The notes beneath the pieces are model-generated. The model did not search any database and had not been told where the DNA came from. It saw only the letters and a list, made by a program, of their open reading frames with translations. The position numbers and the translations under genes were made by a program. A stretch of DNA of 64,000 nt from UBA5536 sp964592595 (GTDB taxonomy: Bacteria > Bacteroidota > Bacteroidia > Bacteroidales > F082): NCBI GenBank assembly GCA_964592595.1, contig CAZQFH010000013.1, positions 15,526-79,525 on the forward strand, written 5' to 3'. Shown in pieces: positions 8,302-17,637 of the stretch. How positions within the stretch are numbered: position 1 is the first letter of the stretch; every line of letters begins with the position of its first letter.

Positions 8302-9816
8302 TTAATGTTTAAAATGCCTGATTCCGGTAAATACCATACTCATCTGGTGCTGATTACAATAATCGATCGATTCCTGATCGCGCACTGAACCACCGGGCTG
8401 CACTATTGCTGTTATACCTGCCTTGTGTGCCAGCTCAACAGAGTCGGCAAAAGGGAAAAAGGCATCAGATGCCATTACAGCATCTTTCAGATCAAATCCA
8501 AAGCTCTGCGCTTTGGCGATAGCTTGCTTCAGGGCATCAACCCTTGAAGTTTGTCCTACACCAGCAGCCAGTAATTGTTTGTTTTTTACCAGAACAATAG
8601 CATTGGAGCGGGTATGCTTTACCACCTTGTTGGCAAATACCAAATCATCGTATTGACGATTTTCGGGTTGCTTCAGGGTAACTGCTTTCATATCTTTGGC
8701 AGTTTCTGTTTTAAGGTCTTTGTCTTGAGCAAGAAAACCGTTTAATGCTATTTTGTATATGCTTTGAGGTAATGCAGCAGGACGCAACCGCAAAATTATT
8801 CTATTTTTTCGGGATTGCAGGATTTGTAGCGCATTTTTTTCATAATCACGTGCAAGGACGATTTCAAAAAAGAGACTGTTGATGATTTCGGCGGTTTTTG
8901 CGTCTATGATATGGTTGCTAATCAGCACCCCACCAAAAGCCGAAACAGGATCTCCTGCCAATGCAGCTTCATAAGCATCGCTCAAAATATCGCGGCTGGC
9001 TATTCCGCAGGCGTTATTGTGTTTGAGAATAGCAAAAGTGGTGTTTTCAAATTCTTTTATCAGGTTGATTCCGGCATCCAGATCGAGCAGGTTATTATAG
9101 GATAATTCCTTTCCGTGAAGCTGTTCGAAGAGTTTATCCAGCTCGCCATAAAAGCTGGCTTCCTGATGGGGGTTTTCGCCATAACGCAGTTTTTTTGGAT
9201 GACTCAAACTCAGCCTGACACCTTCTTCGGCACGACCGCCAAACCAGTTGTAAATAGCTGCATCGTAATGAGAGCTTATTCCAAAAGCCAACCCGGCAAA
9301 ATGAAGCCTGTTTTCGAGGCTTGTCTCACCATTTTGTGTGTTTAGTAGTGCGATTAAATCGTCGTAGTAGCGCACCGAAGGGACGATGAGTACTTCTTCA
9401 TAGTTTTTGGCTGCAGCCCTGATCAGCGAAATACCTCCAATATCAATCTTTTCGACGATTTGTTGTTTTTCAGCATTTGCTGCAACAGTTTGTTCAAAAG
9501 GATAAAGATCAACAATAACCAGATCAAAGGCGGGTATTTCGTATTGCTCAAGCTGTTCGCGGTGGCTACTTTGTGAACTGCGGGCCAATATGCCGCCAAA
9601 AACTTTAGGATGCAGGGTTTTAACACGTCCGTCGAGTATGGAAGGATAGCCTGTGAGCGACTCCACTTCGGTTACCGGAATATTTAATTCCTTTATAAAA
9701 TTATAGGTTCCGCCTGTTGCAAACAGCTTTATGCCGAGTTGATGCAACAGCTGTGCTATCTGGTCGAGTTTATCTTTGTAAAAAACTGAAATTAAAGCGT
9801 TTTTAATTTTTTTCAA
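8302..9816 (-). CDS. purH: Bifunctional AICAR transformylase/IMP cyclohydrolase PurH
   Basis: PurH performs the last two steps of IMP synthesis: formylation of AICAR with 10-formyl-THF and ring closure. The 504-residue protein has the N-terminal IMP cyclohydrolase domain (MGS-like fold; GTYNFIKE, SLTGYPSILDGRVKTLHPKVFGG) and the C-terminal transformylase domain, with the conserved KHNNACG motif and SDAFFPFADSVE and IVQPGGSVRDQE near the end. It is the first gene of the purH-mreB-mreC-mreD transcription unit. The 178-nt space upstream holds divergent promoters for purH and the MacB-like permease. Confidence 0.96.
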   Translation of the reverse strand: MKKIKNALISVFYKDKLDQIAQLLHQLGIKLFATGGTYNFIKELNIPVTEVESLTGYPSILDGRVKTLHPKVFGGILARSSQSSHREQLEQYEIPAFDLVIVDLYPFEQTVAANAEKQQIVEKIDIGGISLIRAAAKNYEEVLIVPSVRYYDDLIALLNTQNGETSLENRLHFAGLAFGISSHYDAAIYNWFGGRAEEGVRLSLSHPKKLRYGENPHQEASFYGELDKLFEQLHGKELSYNNLLDLDAGINLIKEFENTTFAILKHNNACGIASRDILSDAYEAALAGDPVSAFGGVLISNHIIDAKTAEIINSLFFEIVLARDYEKNALQILQSRKNRIILRLRPAALPQSIYKIALNGFLAQDKDLKTETAKDMKAVTLKQPENRQYDDLVFANKVVKHTRSNAIVLVKNKQLLAAGVGQTSRVDALKQAIAKAQSFGFDLKDAVMASDAFFPFADSVELAHKAGITAIVQPGGSVRDQESIDYCNQHQMSMVFTGIRHFKH

Positions 9817-9994
9817 GGCTTGCGAATATTTTGATTTTCAGACTGCAAGATTATTAAAAAATGACAGGTGAAGCAATCAATAAGGGCTATTTTTTAGGAT
9901 AAACTTCATTATACTGATTTCATTGTGCAGGAATATTTTTCTGATGAACGCTTTCCCAAACGAAATACTTATTTTTACAGCCTAAAACAAGCTT

Positions 9995-11239
9995 ATGATT
10001 CTGTTACGTCTGATTCTCGAAAGTTTTCATTTTGCTATGTCAGCATTGATAGTAAACAAGGTACGTACGGTATTATCGCTTTTGGGAATCACTATTGGTA
10101 TTTTTTCGATCATTGCAGTTTTTTCAGTTTTTGACAGTCTCGAGAAAGCCATTCGCGACGACATTAGTTCGTTGGGCGACAATGTGTTATTTATTCAAAA
10201 ATGGCCCTGGATGATGGGCGGAAATGATTATCCGTGGTGGAAATACTGGCAACGCCCAGAGGCAGATCTGCGTGAGCTTGCCGATTTGCAGCGCCGAAGT
10301 AATGCAGCAGAAGCTTTTACTTTTATGGTTGGTGTTTCGCGCAATATCAGCGCAGGAAATATTACAATCGAAAATAGCGGCATCAATGCCGTTTCGCATG
10401 ATTATAATCGGGTACTATCAATGGATATTGCTTACGGAAGATACTTTACACCACTCGAATCAAAAACCGGGAGAAATGTTATTATCATTGGCGCTGACGT
10501 GGCTGAAACACTTTTTCCGGGAGCTGATCCAATTGGTCGTTCTGTAAAGGTTTTTGGGCGTCGCATGGATGTGATTGGCGTGCTTGCTAAAACAGGAGAT
10601 AATATTTTTGGCAATTCAGATGACAATTCAGCTTTTATTACGATCAATTTTGCCCGAAATGTGATTGATATTCGCAATACGGGAACCAGTATTCTGGCAA
10701 AATCGAAACACGGAGTATCTAACGATCAACTCAAAGATGAACTCATCGGGATTATGCGTTCGTTGCGTAAACTGAAACCGGCTGCAGAAGACAACTTTGC
10801 TATCAACGAAATGGATATTATCAACCGTGGATTTGATCAGCTTTTTAGCGTGATTGCCATTGTAGGCTGGATTATTGGTGGCTTTTCGCTGCTTGTAGGC
10901 GGCTTTGGTGTTGCTAATATCATGTTTGTTTCGGTAAAAGAACGTACCAGCCAGATTGGAATTCAAAAATCTTTGGGTGCTAAGAACTATTTTGTTTTGC
11001 TTCAGTTTTTGTTTGAAGCAATATTTTTATCCATTTTGGGTGGTATCGTTGGCTTATTGATTGTTATGACACTTGCTTTGGTTATAAGCAGTGCGACGAG
11101 TTTTACAATGGTTTTGTCGCTGCAAAACATTTTGTTGGGGATTTTTGTTTCTGCTTTTATCGGTCTGCTTTCGGGTTTTATTCCAGCCTGGTCGGCATCA
11201 CGTCTCGATCCGGTTGAAGCCATGAGGTCGAGTTTTTAA
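9995..11239 (+). CDS. MacB/FtsX-type ABC transporter permease
   Basis: A 414-residue permease of the MacB/FtsX superfamily. It has one N-terminal transmembrane helix (about 21-43), a large periplasmic MacB core domain (about 45-270, with NVIIIGADVAETLFP and IGRSVKVFGRRMDVIGVL) and three C-terminal helices (about 285-400) ending in the classic PAWSASRLDPVEAMRSSF. Such proteins do not form a substrate channel but transmit ATPase motion to the periplasm for lipoprotein or peptide export. No ATPase or HlyD-like partner is adjacent, so the ATP-binding subunit must be elsewhere. recJ follows 115 nt downstream on the same strand. Confidence 0.9.
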   Translation: MILLRLILESFHFAMSALIVNKVRTVLSLLGITIGIFSIIAVFSVFDSLEKAIRDDISSLGDNVLFIQKWPWMMGGNDYPWWKYWQRPEADLRELADLQRRSNAAEAFTFMVGVSRNISAGNITIENSGINAVSHDYNRVLSMDIAYGRYFTPLESKTGRNVIIIGADVAETLFPGADPIGRSVKVFGRRMDVIGVLAKTGDNIFGNSDDNSAFITINFARNVIDIRNTGTSILAKSKHGVSNDQLKDELIGIMRSLRKLKPAAEDNFAINEMDIINRGFDQLFSVIAIVGWIIGGFSLLVGGFGVANIMFVSVKERTSQIGIQKSLGAKNYFVLLQFLFEAIFLSILGGIVGLLIVMTLALVISSATSFTMVLSLQNILLGIFVSAFIGLLSGFIPAWSASRLDPVEAMRSSF

Positions 11240-11354
11240 ATCTGTGTGATTTTACTTGAAGCAATTCGTTTGAGTTTATCAATTTGGTTTTTTAGGTCAA
11301 GGCTTGAAAGCTCGGATTTTATTGCTATTTTTACCATTCAAAAAAACAGCCAGT

Positions 11355-13112
11355 ATGGAGAACAGATGGGTATTTAAGAAAAAGGGTGACGAGCAAGTGG
11401 TTAACCATCTGGCAGAAATTTTGTCGATCGGAAAACCATTGGCCGGATTACTGGCACAGCGGGATATTCGTACTTTCGATGAGGCAAAATATTTTTTCAG
11501 ACCCCTGTTCGAGCATTTGCACGATCCTTTCCTGATGAAGGACATGGATAAGGCTGTTGATCGTATTTTGCGGGCTATCGACCGCAACGAAAAGATTCTT
11601 ATTTATGGCGATTATGATGTAGATGGAACCACGGCTGTCGCGCTCGTTTATTCATACCTGAAAAAGTATTTTAAAAAACGTATTGAGTTTTATATCCCCG
11701 ATCGTTACGAAGAAGGCTATGGTATTTCTTACAAAGGAATAGATCATGCAGCAAATCACAGTGTTAATCTTGTTATTGCGCTTGATTGCGGCATTAAAGC
11801 AGTAGAAAAAATTGCTTATGCCAACGAGCGACATGTCGATTTTATCATTTGCGACCACCACAGACCCGGCGATGAATTGCCTCCGGCAGTAGCGGTGCTC
11901 GATACCAAAAGAGCCGACTGTAATTATCCTTTTAAAGAATTATCAGGAGCAGGTGTGGGGTTTAAACTGATTTCTGCGCTGTCCGAAAAACTACAGGATC
12001 CATTTGAAGAGCTGGTGAACTATCTCGATTTGATTGCTGTGAGCATCGCAGCTGATATTGTGCCCATATCAGGCGAAAACAGGGTGTTAGCTTATTTTGG
12101 TTTGCGGCAGCTTAATACCAATCCGCGGCCAGGCTTCGAGTCGGTGCTTAAATATGCCAATGTGGTTCGGCGCGAAGATGGGGCAGATAAAGACGGAAAT
12201 GTGCTCAGCCGTGTGCTTACCATAAGTGATTTGGTTTTCTTAATCGGACCTCGTATCAATGCTGCAGGTCGTATTGAAAAAGCCAGTGATTCGGTGAGGC
12301 TTTTACTGGCTGATAAAACAAGCCATGCCGAAAAACTGGCCGAAGCCATTAATGATATGAATACCGAACGTCGCAGCCTGGATAATCAAATTACTGAAGA
12401 GGCTTTGGCTATGATTGAGGGCGACCAGCTATTAAAAGCAGCGAAAAGCACTGTTTTATTCAACGAAAACTGGCACAAAGGTGTTATTGGTATTGTGGCT
12501 TCACGCCTAACAGATAATTATTACCGGCCCACGATAATTCTAACGCGCTCGAATAATTTTGTAACCGGATCAGCGCGATCAGTGAAAAATTTTGATGTGT
12601 ACGACGCCATTGATCATTGTTCTGATTTACTGGAACATTTTGGCGGTCATATGTATGCAGCCGGCCTTTCGTTAAAGCCAGAAAACCTTGAGCTCTTCCA
12701 AAAAAAATTCAATACCTACGTAAATGATCATATCGATGATGAATTACTCATTCCTGAAATAGAAATCGATCTGCCGATTTTGTTTTCTGATATCACCCCA
12801 AAATTTATGCGCATACTGAAACAGTTTTCGCCTTTTGGACCAGGCAATATGGCTCCGGTATTTCTTTCGGAGCAGGTGATTGATACCGGACGATCGAAAA
12901 TAGTAGGACAAAAACACCTCAAGCTCAGTTTGATGCAAAAAACAAGTCGTAGTCAGGCTGTTTCGGGGATTGCTTTTCAGCAGGCGCATCACTATGAGCG
13001 CATCCGCAGTGGAGAGCCATTTAGCATCGTTTATCACCTGGAAGAAAATGAATGGAAAAATAAAATCAGTTTACAGCTTAATGTGAAAGACATTAAGTTT
13101 GAAGAGGACTAA
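11355..13112 (+). CDS. recJ: Single-stranded-DNA-specific exonuclease RecJ
   Basis: RecJ degrades single-stranded DNA 5' to 3' in recombination and mismatch repair. The 585-residue protein has DHH phosphoesterase motif I YGDYDVDG (D86, D88, D90), ALDCG, the DHH triad at 167-169 (CDHHRPG) and a DHHA1 domain with GHMYAAG. A C-terminal OB-type domain follows. The start at 11355 (MENRWVFKKKG) matches the family N-terminus; the longer frame from 11304 would add 17 atypical residues. No partner genes are adjacent. Confidence 0.95.
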   Translation: MENRWVFKKKGDEQVVNHLAEILSIGKPLAGLLAQRDIRTFDEAKYFFRPLFEHLHDPFLMKDMDKAVDRILRAIDRNEKILIYGDYDVDGTTAVALVYSYLKKYFKKRIEFYIPDRYEEGYGISYKGIDHAANHSVNLVIALDCGIKAVEKIAYANERHVDFIICDHHRPGDELPPAVAVLDTKRADCNYPFKELSGAGVGFKLISALSEKLQDPFEELVNYLDLIAVSIAADIVPISGENRVLAYFGLRQLNTNPRPGFESVLKYANVVRREDGADKDGNVLSRVLTISDLVFLIGPRINAAGRIEKASDSVRLLLADKTSHAEKLAEAINDMNTERRSLDNQITEEALAMIEGDQLLKAAKSTVLFNENWHKGVIGIVASRLTDNYYRPTIILTRSNNFVTGSARSVKNFDVYDAIDHCSDLLEHFGGHMYAAGLSLKPENLELFQKKFNTYVNDHIDDELLIPEIEIDLPILFSDITPKFMRILKQFSPFGPGNMAPVFLSEQVIDTGRSKIVGQKHLKLSLMQKTSRSQAVSGIAFQQAHHYERIRSGEPFSIVYHLEENEWKNKISLQLNVKDIKFEED

Positions 13113-13149
13113 TAATACATTAATATTCAATTACTTACTAACTACTGGC

Positions 13150-13707
13150 CTAAACTTCTTTGTAAGGTGTGGTTTTTTGTAACTCACGCAGGCTGATGGC
13201 AAACCAAATCATCACAAATCCAAAAAATAATGCCAATAATCCACTGATTACAATAAGTGTTTTGGCCACAGCAAAGGGGTTGATCACCAGTAAAAGACCA
13301 AAAAGCAAGCTGATTATGGCATTGATAAGAAAGAAATTTTTATATTCTAATCCACTACTCAGGTTTACTAAAGCAATCAGTTGAATGATGCCTGTTATCA
13401 AAGCCCAGATCCCAATCAGGGTGATAAAAAAGTTGAGGGTTTCTTCTGTATAAACCAAAATAAGTATACCGAGCAACGAAAACGTAATCGCTTGCAAGAG
13501 CATAATACCATAGCGGAAACCCTTAGCGTGACGATTGTAGCTTATCAACCCAAAAACCAAACCAGTAAGTATGATTATAATACCGGTGTAACGCGCTACT
13601 ACAATCAGTGTATCTTGCGGAAGTGCAAGTGCCAGAATGCCATACAGCAGTGCTACCAGACCGTTTAGCGCAAACGACAACCAGTTTCGTGTGATTTGTG
13701 TTTTCAT
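13150..13707 (-). CDS. HdeD/DUF308-family membrane protein
   Basis: A 185-residue, very hydrophobic protein with six predicted transmembrane helices arranged as three repeats of a two-helix unit (for example NGLVALLYGILALALP, GIWALITGIIQLIAL and INPFAVAKTLIVISGLLALFFG). This pattern is typical of the HdeD/DUF308 family, one member of which contributes to acid resistance in E. coli; in Bacteroidota the role is unknown. It is 17 nt downstream of the LysE-family gene and ends 38 nt from the convergent recJ, so it is probably the last gene of the minus-strand unit. Confidence 0.8.
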   Translation of the reverse strand: MKTQITRNWLSFALNGLVALLYGILALALPQDTLIVVARYTGIIIILTGLVFGLISYNRHAKGFRYGIMLLQAITFSLLGILILVYTEETLNFFITLIGIWALITGIIQLIALVNLSSGLEYKNFFLINAIISLLFGLLLVINPFAVAKTLIVISGLLALFFGFVMIWFAISLRELQKTTPYKEV

Positions 13708-13724
13708 AAATTATGGTTTTGAGG

Positions 13725-14381
13725 TTAAAATGAATAGTCAAAGATAACTTTTCCAATCAAAAAAAGCCCAAAAATAATAAGACCGATCCCGGCAATTTTA
13801 TTTAATAGTCTGATCATTATTTGAGTGAAGAATCGCTTGATGGAATATGCACCGTAAGCTTTTAGCAGGTCGCTGAGCAGCACAGTAACTAATGTTCCGC
13901 TAAAAAAAGTTGTTAATCGTGTTTCATCTCCGCCCATGCGTGCCGAAATACCAACCACAACGCCTACCCAAAAAATCCAGACGAAAGGATTGACAATATT
14001 CATAAAGAAGCCTTTTGCGATATAAGTAAACCAGCGCGGCTCGTTCATTTTTACCGGAAGTTCCATATCTTCTTCTGCATTCTCGTTGGGTTCAGATACT
14101 TTTCTTGTAAAAGTTACCAATCCGAAAATTATTAAAATCACACCACTGCTTATTGCAAACCAAAAGTAATTGCTTGGTGCAGTAACAATTTGCACAGCTC
14201 CCATCAGGCATAAAACAACCATTATCACATCGTTCAAAAAAATGCCAAAAGCTAAAAGCACTGCCGGCCAAAACCCGCGATGAATACTGGTTTGAACCAG
14301 TGCAAAAAAGGCTGGCCCAAAACCAAAGAAAGTAGCCAAAGTTAAACCCAATAAAATGCCTTCAAAAAATAACGCACTCAT
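13725..14381 (-). CDS. LysE/RhtB-family exporter
   Basis: An inner-membrane exporter of the LysE/RhtB superfamily (amino acids and analogues), 218 residues with about six transmembrane helices. The N-terminus MSALFFEGILLGLTLATFFGFGPAFFALVQTS resembles the LysE signature around a conserved GP(A/G)-x3-L/V motif. A charged loop (SEPNENAEEDMELPVKMNEPRW) separates the two halves. The ATG at 14381 is preferred to an in-frame TTG two codons upstream. The substrate cannot be read from sequence. The gene lies 16 nt after the GH3-like gene. Confidence 0.82.
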   Translation of the reverse strand: MSALFFEGILLGLTLATFFGFGPAFFALVQTSIHRGFWPAVLLAFGIFLNDVIMVVLCLMGAVQIVTAPSNYFWFAISSGVILIIFGLVTFTRKVSEPNENAEEDMELPVKMNEPRWFTYIAKGFFMNIVNPFVWIFWVGVVVGISARMGGDETRLTTFFSGTLVTVLLSDLLKAYGAYSIKRFFTQIMIRLLNKIAGIGLIIFGLFLIGKVIFDYSF

Positions 14382-14397
14382 AAGCAATTAAAAAACA

Positions 14398-15939
14398 TCA
14401 GGATTTGGAAATAGATTTCAGGTAATTTTCCCAATCTTCCAATCGTTGGCCTTTTAAAACACGCGGGAATTTATTAGCACTGCCTTCTTTACCCATTTTT
14501 TTCATATAATCGTAAAACACTTGCGAAGGTAAAATATCGATAAATAACTCTTTAACAGCTTCCATGCGCTCGACCATATAGTCATCGTTGAGCTGTTTGA
14601 GTGATTCATCAATTTTTTGAATGGCGAGTTGTGGGTCTACCTTATCATCTGTGCCCAAATACCAATGGTGCGCAAACAGCGATCCGTGTCGTATGCCAGC
14701 TACCGTAAATTCGCGTATTTCTATATTAAATTCCTCCTGTAAAAGCTCGACTGCCCGATTCATATTTTCCTGCGAAAGATGCTCTCCGCACATACTCAGG
14801 TAGTGTTTGGTACGGCCTGTTATCACAATTTCGCAGCGACCCACATGGGTAAACTTAATGGTGTCTCCAATCAGGTAGCGCCAGGCACCAGCATTAGTGG
14901 AAAGCAATAGCGCATATTCCACATTTTCCTTTACTTCGTCAAGTTTTAGCACATTGAGATTATCTTTCAGGTTGCCATCCTCATCAAAGTTATCTTCGTT
15001 AAAAGGAAGAAATTCATAATAAATGCCATTATCCACAATCAATTCCATCGTTCGTCTCTCGAGGCTGTTTTGATAAGCGATGTAACCTTCCGACGCCAAA
15101 TAGCTTTCGGAGTAAATCATAGGTTTGTTAAATAGCTTTTCAAAACTTTTTACATAAGGTGCAAAAGAAACACCGCTATGAACATAAACTGTTAGGTTTG
15201 GCCAAAGATCGTGAATGGTTTTAAGGTTGTATTCCTTAATGATACGCTCAAGCAGGATTTGTACCCATGCCGGAACACCAACAATAACGCCGATATCCCA
15301 GCTTGGTGCTTTACGAACCATTTCGTTGAGCTTAGTGACCCATTCGGCTGTCCTCGAAATTCGTTTTCCGGGTTTGTAAAAATGCTGAAACCAAAATGGA
15401 AGGCTTCCGGCTGTTATCCCGGAAAGGTCGCCAGCATAATATGTACCATTATATTGAAGGTGCGTACTACCTCCAATCATCAGCATGCCTTTTTCGTAGA
15501 AATGAACCGGAAAGTTGTATTTTGAGGTAGATACTAATTGTCTGATACTGGCACGTTTGATGGCGTTTAGCATATCAGCCGTAACAGGAATATGTTTGCT
15601 TGATGCTTCGGAAGTGCCGCTGCTTAGTGCAAAGTATTTTACTTTTCCGGGCCAGCTTACATAAGGTTCGCCATTCAAGGCGCGATACCACCATTGTTTG
15701 TACATGCTGTTATAGTCGAAAACCGGAACCTTATTTCTGAAGGCTTCGGTTAAATTTTTGCTTTCGAGTATGCTGTCGAAATCGTAGTGTTCACCAAAGG
15801 CGGTGAACTGTGCTTTTCGTAAAAGTTTTTTTAAAACAACATGCTGAGCCTGAATGGGTTGAAGATTTTGTTTTTTCTTTTCTACTGGTAAATTCCTCAG
15901 CTCGTAAGCCTTTTTAATAATGGTACCAAGTATTGGCAT
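14398..15939 (-). CDS. GH3 auxin-responsive promoter family protein (acyl-adenylate-forming)
   Basis: A 513-residue member of the GH3 family, homologous to plant enzymes that adenylate acyl substrates and conjugate them to amino acids. The phosphate-binding loop is visible as ALSSGTSEASSKHIPVT (about 103-119), followed by the family's YYAGDLSGI, YSESYLASEGYIA and the C-terminal TGRTKHYLSMCGEHLSQENM hinge region. Bacteroidota carry many such genes, but their substrate is not established. An amide- or ester-forming enzyme acting on an acidic metabolite is the likely activity. It leads a possible three-gene unit with the LysE-type exporter and the DUF308 protein; synthesis and export of a conjugate is a tempting but unsupported inference. 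Confidence 0.87.
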   Translation of the reverse strand: MPILGTIIKKAYELRNLPVEKKKQNLQPIQAQHVVLKKLLRKAQFTAFGEHYDFDSILESKNLTEAFRNKVPVFDYNSMYKQWWYRALNGEPYVSWPGKVKYFALSSGTSEASSKHIPVTADMLNAIKRASIRQLVSTSKYNFPVHFYEKGMLMIGGSTHLQYNGTYYAGDLSGITAGSLPFWFQHFYKPGKRISRTAEWVTKLNEMVRKAPSWDIGVIVGVPAWVQILLERIIKEYNLKTIHDLWPNLTVYVHSGVSFAPYVKSFEKLFNKPMIYSESYLASEGYIAYQNSLERRTMELIVDNGIYYEFLPFNEDNFDEDGNLKDNLNVLKLDEVKENVEYALLLSTNAGAWRYLIGDTIKFTHVGRCEIVITGRTKHYLSMCGEHLSQENMNRAVELLQEEFNIEIREFTVAGIRHGSLFAHHWYLGTDDKVDPQLAIQKIDESLKQLNDDYMVERMEAVKELFIDILPSQVFYDYMKKMGKEGSANKFPRVLKGQRLEDWENYLKSISKS

Positions 15940-16014
15940 GGGTTTTCGTTTGAGTGTAGCGCAAATGTAGGGATTTTTAGAGATTAGCGCGAAATGAAAG
16001 AAGGATTATATAAA

Positions 16015-16635
16015 TCATTGATTTACAACTAATACCTCAGCAATTGGATTAAATAGATACCAACGCTTTGATTGTAAACACTGGCATTTATAGCGTTTGC
16101 GAACTTGTTCTCCTTTCCTGAAAGTGCGGCCATTGGGTATTTTGAATACTGTTCCGATGGCAATTTCTTCAATGGTTGGGTTGGTTCTTTGTTTGGTGTC
16201 GTATTGCTTCAAGCAACGTGTGAGTTTCAAATCGGATCCGCTGGCGGCTTTGGGGTTGCTCAGATAGCGGATAAGTTCATTTTTTAAATCGACAGGAAAA
16301 ACTGCTGCTTCAAGATAAGGTGACATTAAATCCTGAAACCATTTTTTCCATTCATATCCATGGGCTTTTACTTTGCTTTTATATTGCTGAAAAACCTTAA
16401 GATGAGCAAGTTCGTGCACAAAAGTGATTAAAAACTGATAGGGATTTAAATCGTGATTGAGTGAAATACGATAAGGATTACCAACTTGTTTTGGTGGCCT
16501 GAAATCGCCCAATCGGGTTGACCGGCTGGCTGTAATCCGTAAGTTGATGTGTTCTTTTTCGATGCTTTCACACACCATATCAAGCGAGTTAGCAGGTAAG
16601 AAACGCTTTAGGATGGCTTTTTCTTCAGGCTTCAT
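16015..16635 (-). CDS. SprT-like zinc metallopeptidase domain protein
   Basis: A 206-residue protein with an SprT-like domain: the HExxH zinc site reads HELAH within FVHELAHLKVFQQYK (about residue 75), and the C-terminal part (YKCQCLQSKRWYLFNP) resembles the zinc-ribbon tail of the family. SprT/Spartan-like proteins act on DNA-protein crosslinks in eukaryotes; bacterial roles are poorly known. The start at 16635 (MKPEEKAILKRF) is chosen because the 18 residues added by the longer frame would overlap the small lipoprotein gene upstream. The stop of that gene (16625-16627) overlaps this start by 11 nt in another frame, implying translational coupling. Confidence 0.8.
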   Translation of the reverse strand: MKPEEKAILKRFLPANSLDMVCESIEKEHINLRITASRSTRLGDFRPPKQVGNPYRISLNHDLNPYQFLITFVHELAHLKVFQQYKSKVKAHGYEWKKWFQDLMSPYLEAAVFPVDLKNELIRYLSNPKAASGSDLKLTRCLKQYDTKQRTNPTIEEIAIGTVFKIPNGRTFRKGEQVRKRYKCQCLQSKRWYLFNPIAEVLVVNQ

Positions 16636-16804
16636 AAAAGTCAAATTTATGAGTTGCCGGCACAACAAACGACCAGGAAGGGCATTCATTGCAACGGCTT
16701 TTTTTCTTTGGCTTTTGCACTGGCCTGTGAGGGCTGCGAAGGCTCGAACAAGCGGCAGTTAGCAAACAAAAAAGGAAAACAACAACAAACTTTTTCAAAA
16801 ACAT
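16625..16804 (-). CDS. Small putative lipoprotein (59 aa)
   Basis: A short frame of 59 codons upstream of and overlapping the SprT-like gene by 11 nt. It begins with a hydrophobic signal peptide (MFLKKFVVVFLFCLLTAAC) ending in a lipobox-like LTAAC (C19). This is followed by a basic stretch (RPVQKPKKKSR) and a CNECPSW motif that could bind a metal or form a disulfide. Position -3 of the lipobox is Thr rather than the usual Leu/Val, so lipidation is less than certain. The exported character, the Cys pair and coupling with the downstream gene argue for a real gene. Function unknown. Confidence 0.6.
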   Translation of the reverse strand: MFLKKFVVVFLFCLLTAACSSLRSPHRPVQKPKKKSRCNECPSWSFVVPATHKFDFYEA

Positions 16805-16973
16805 AAAGGTTTTTACACTGGCAAAACTAATGTTTTTTGCTTGAACGATTTAACGCTATTTTTGTTGAGATTACTTAACTGAAACTTACAACTGATACGT
16901 AATATCACGAATTAAAAATCAGGTAATCAATGGCTTATTTAACATATATAGATAATTATATATGAAAATAATG

Positions 16974-16981
16974 TATTTTTG
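16974..16981 (+). promoter_or_regulatory. Promoter -7 element (TATTTTTG) for the DUF302 gene
   Basis: TATTTTTG fits the Bacteroidota -7 consensus TAnnTTTG, 31 nt before the ATG of the DUF302 gene. No convincing TTTG is seen at the matching upstream distance. An AT-only near-palindrome at about 16944-16963 lies just upstream and might be an operator. Confidence 0.5.
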
Positions 16982-17012
16982 CACACTTATTATTAACTCA
17001 AACTAAACTAAA

Positions 17013-17486
17013 ATGAAACAAATTGGAATTGGAATCGCCGGATTGGTTTTTGGCGTGGTGCTGGCATTGTTGATCGTTTACAGCATGGCACCTAAAATGA
17101 TGCTGATCGAAAGCGAAAGTCCTTATGATTTTAACACCACAGTAGAACGTTTTGAAAAATCTGTAGCCCAGGCCAACTGGAAAATTCCGGCAGTACATGA
17201 TTTGCAGGCTACTATGGACAAATTTGGTCATGATGTGCGCGCCGTGAAAGTATTTGAGCTTTGCCATCCTGATCATGCTGCAAAAATCCTCAAACAAGAT
17301 GAGGAAAGAATTGTTAGCAGTATGATGCCTTGTCGTGTAGCGATATACGAGCGCGCTGACGGCAAAGTGTATTTTTCGCGGATGAACTCAAAACTGATGG
17401 CCGGTATGATGGGCGGAATTATTGATGAGGTGATGGCAGAGGCTTTTGCTGAAAATGAAGCGATTATAATGGGTGTTATGAAATAG
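17013..17486 (+). CDS. DUF302 domain membrane-anchored protein
   Basis: A 157-residue protein with one N-terminal transmembrane helix or uncleaved signal (residues 4-24, GIGIAGLVFGVVLALLIVYS) followed by a DUF302 domain. Family-like features are SPYDFNTTVERFEKSVAQANWKIPAVHDLQ, VKVFELCHPDHAAKIL and the conserved MMPCRVAIYE. The mature domain would face the periplasm. DUF302 proteins have a known fold but no assigned activity; the conserved Cys and His residues hint at metal or small-molecule binding. The gene appears monocistronic, with its own promoter element and a terminator-like hairpin after it. Confidence 0.85.
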   Translation: MKQIGIGIAGLVFGVVLALLIVYSMAPKMMLIESESPYDFNTTVERFEKSVAQANWKIPAVHDLQATMDKFGHDVRAVKVFELCHPDHAAKILKQDEERIVSSMMPCRVAIYERADGKVYFSRMNSKLMAGMMGGIIDEVMAEAFAENEAIIMGVMK

Positions 17487-17498
17487 AAACACCTTTAT

Positions 17499-17532
17499 AA
17501 AAGCCCGGTACCATCTAAAGCGGCTGGCTTTT
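17499..17532 (+). terminator. Putative rho-independent terminator after the DUF302 gene
   Basis: AAAAGCC (17499-17505) pairs with GGCTTTT (17526-17532), which runs on into T residues. The loop is long at 20 nt, so this is a moderate-quality hairpin. Confidence 0.5.
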
Positions 17533-17637
17533 TTGTTATGCCATCCGTAATCAGCTTGTGAAGATTTAATGATTTACCGCTTGGGTTTTGAAACTAATTG
17601 TTTAGTATTTTTACCACACAAACCAAAACCTAAGTTC

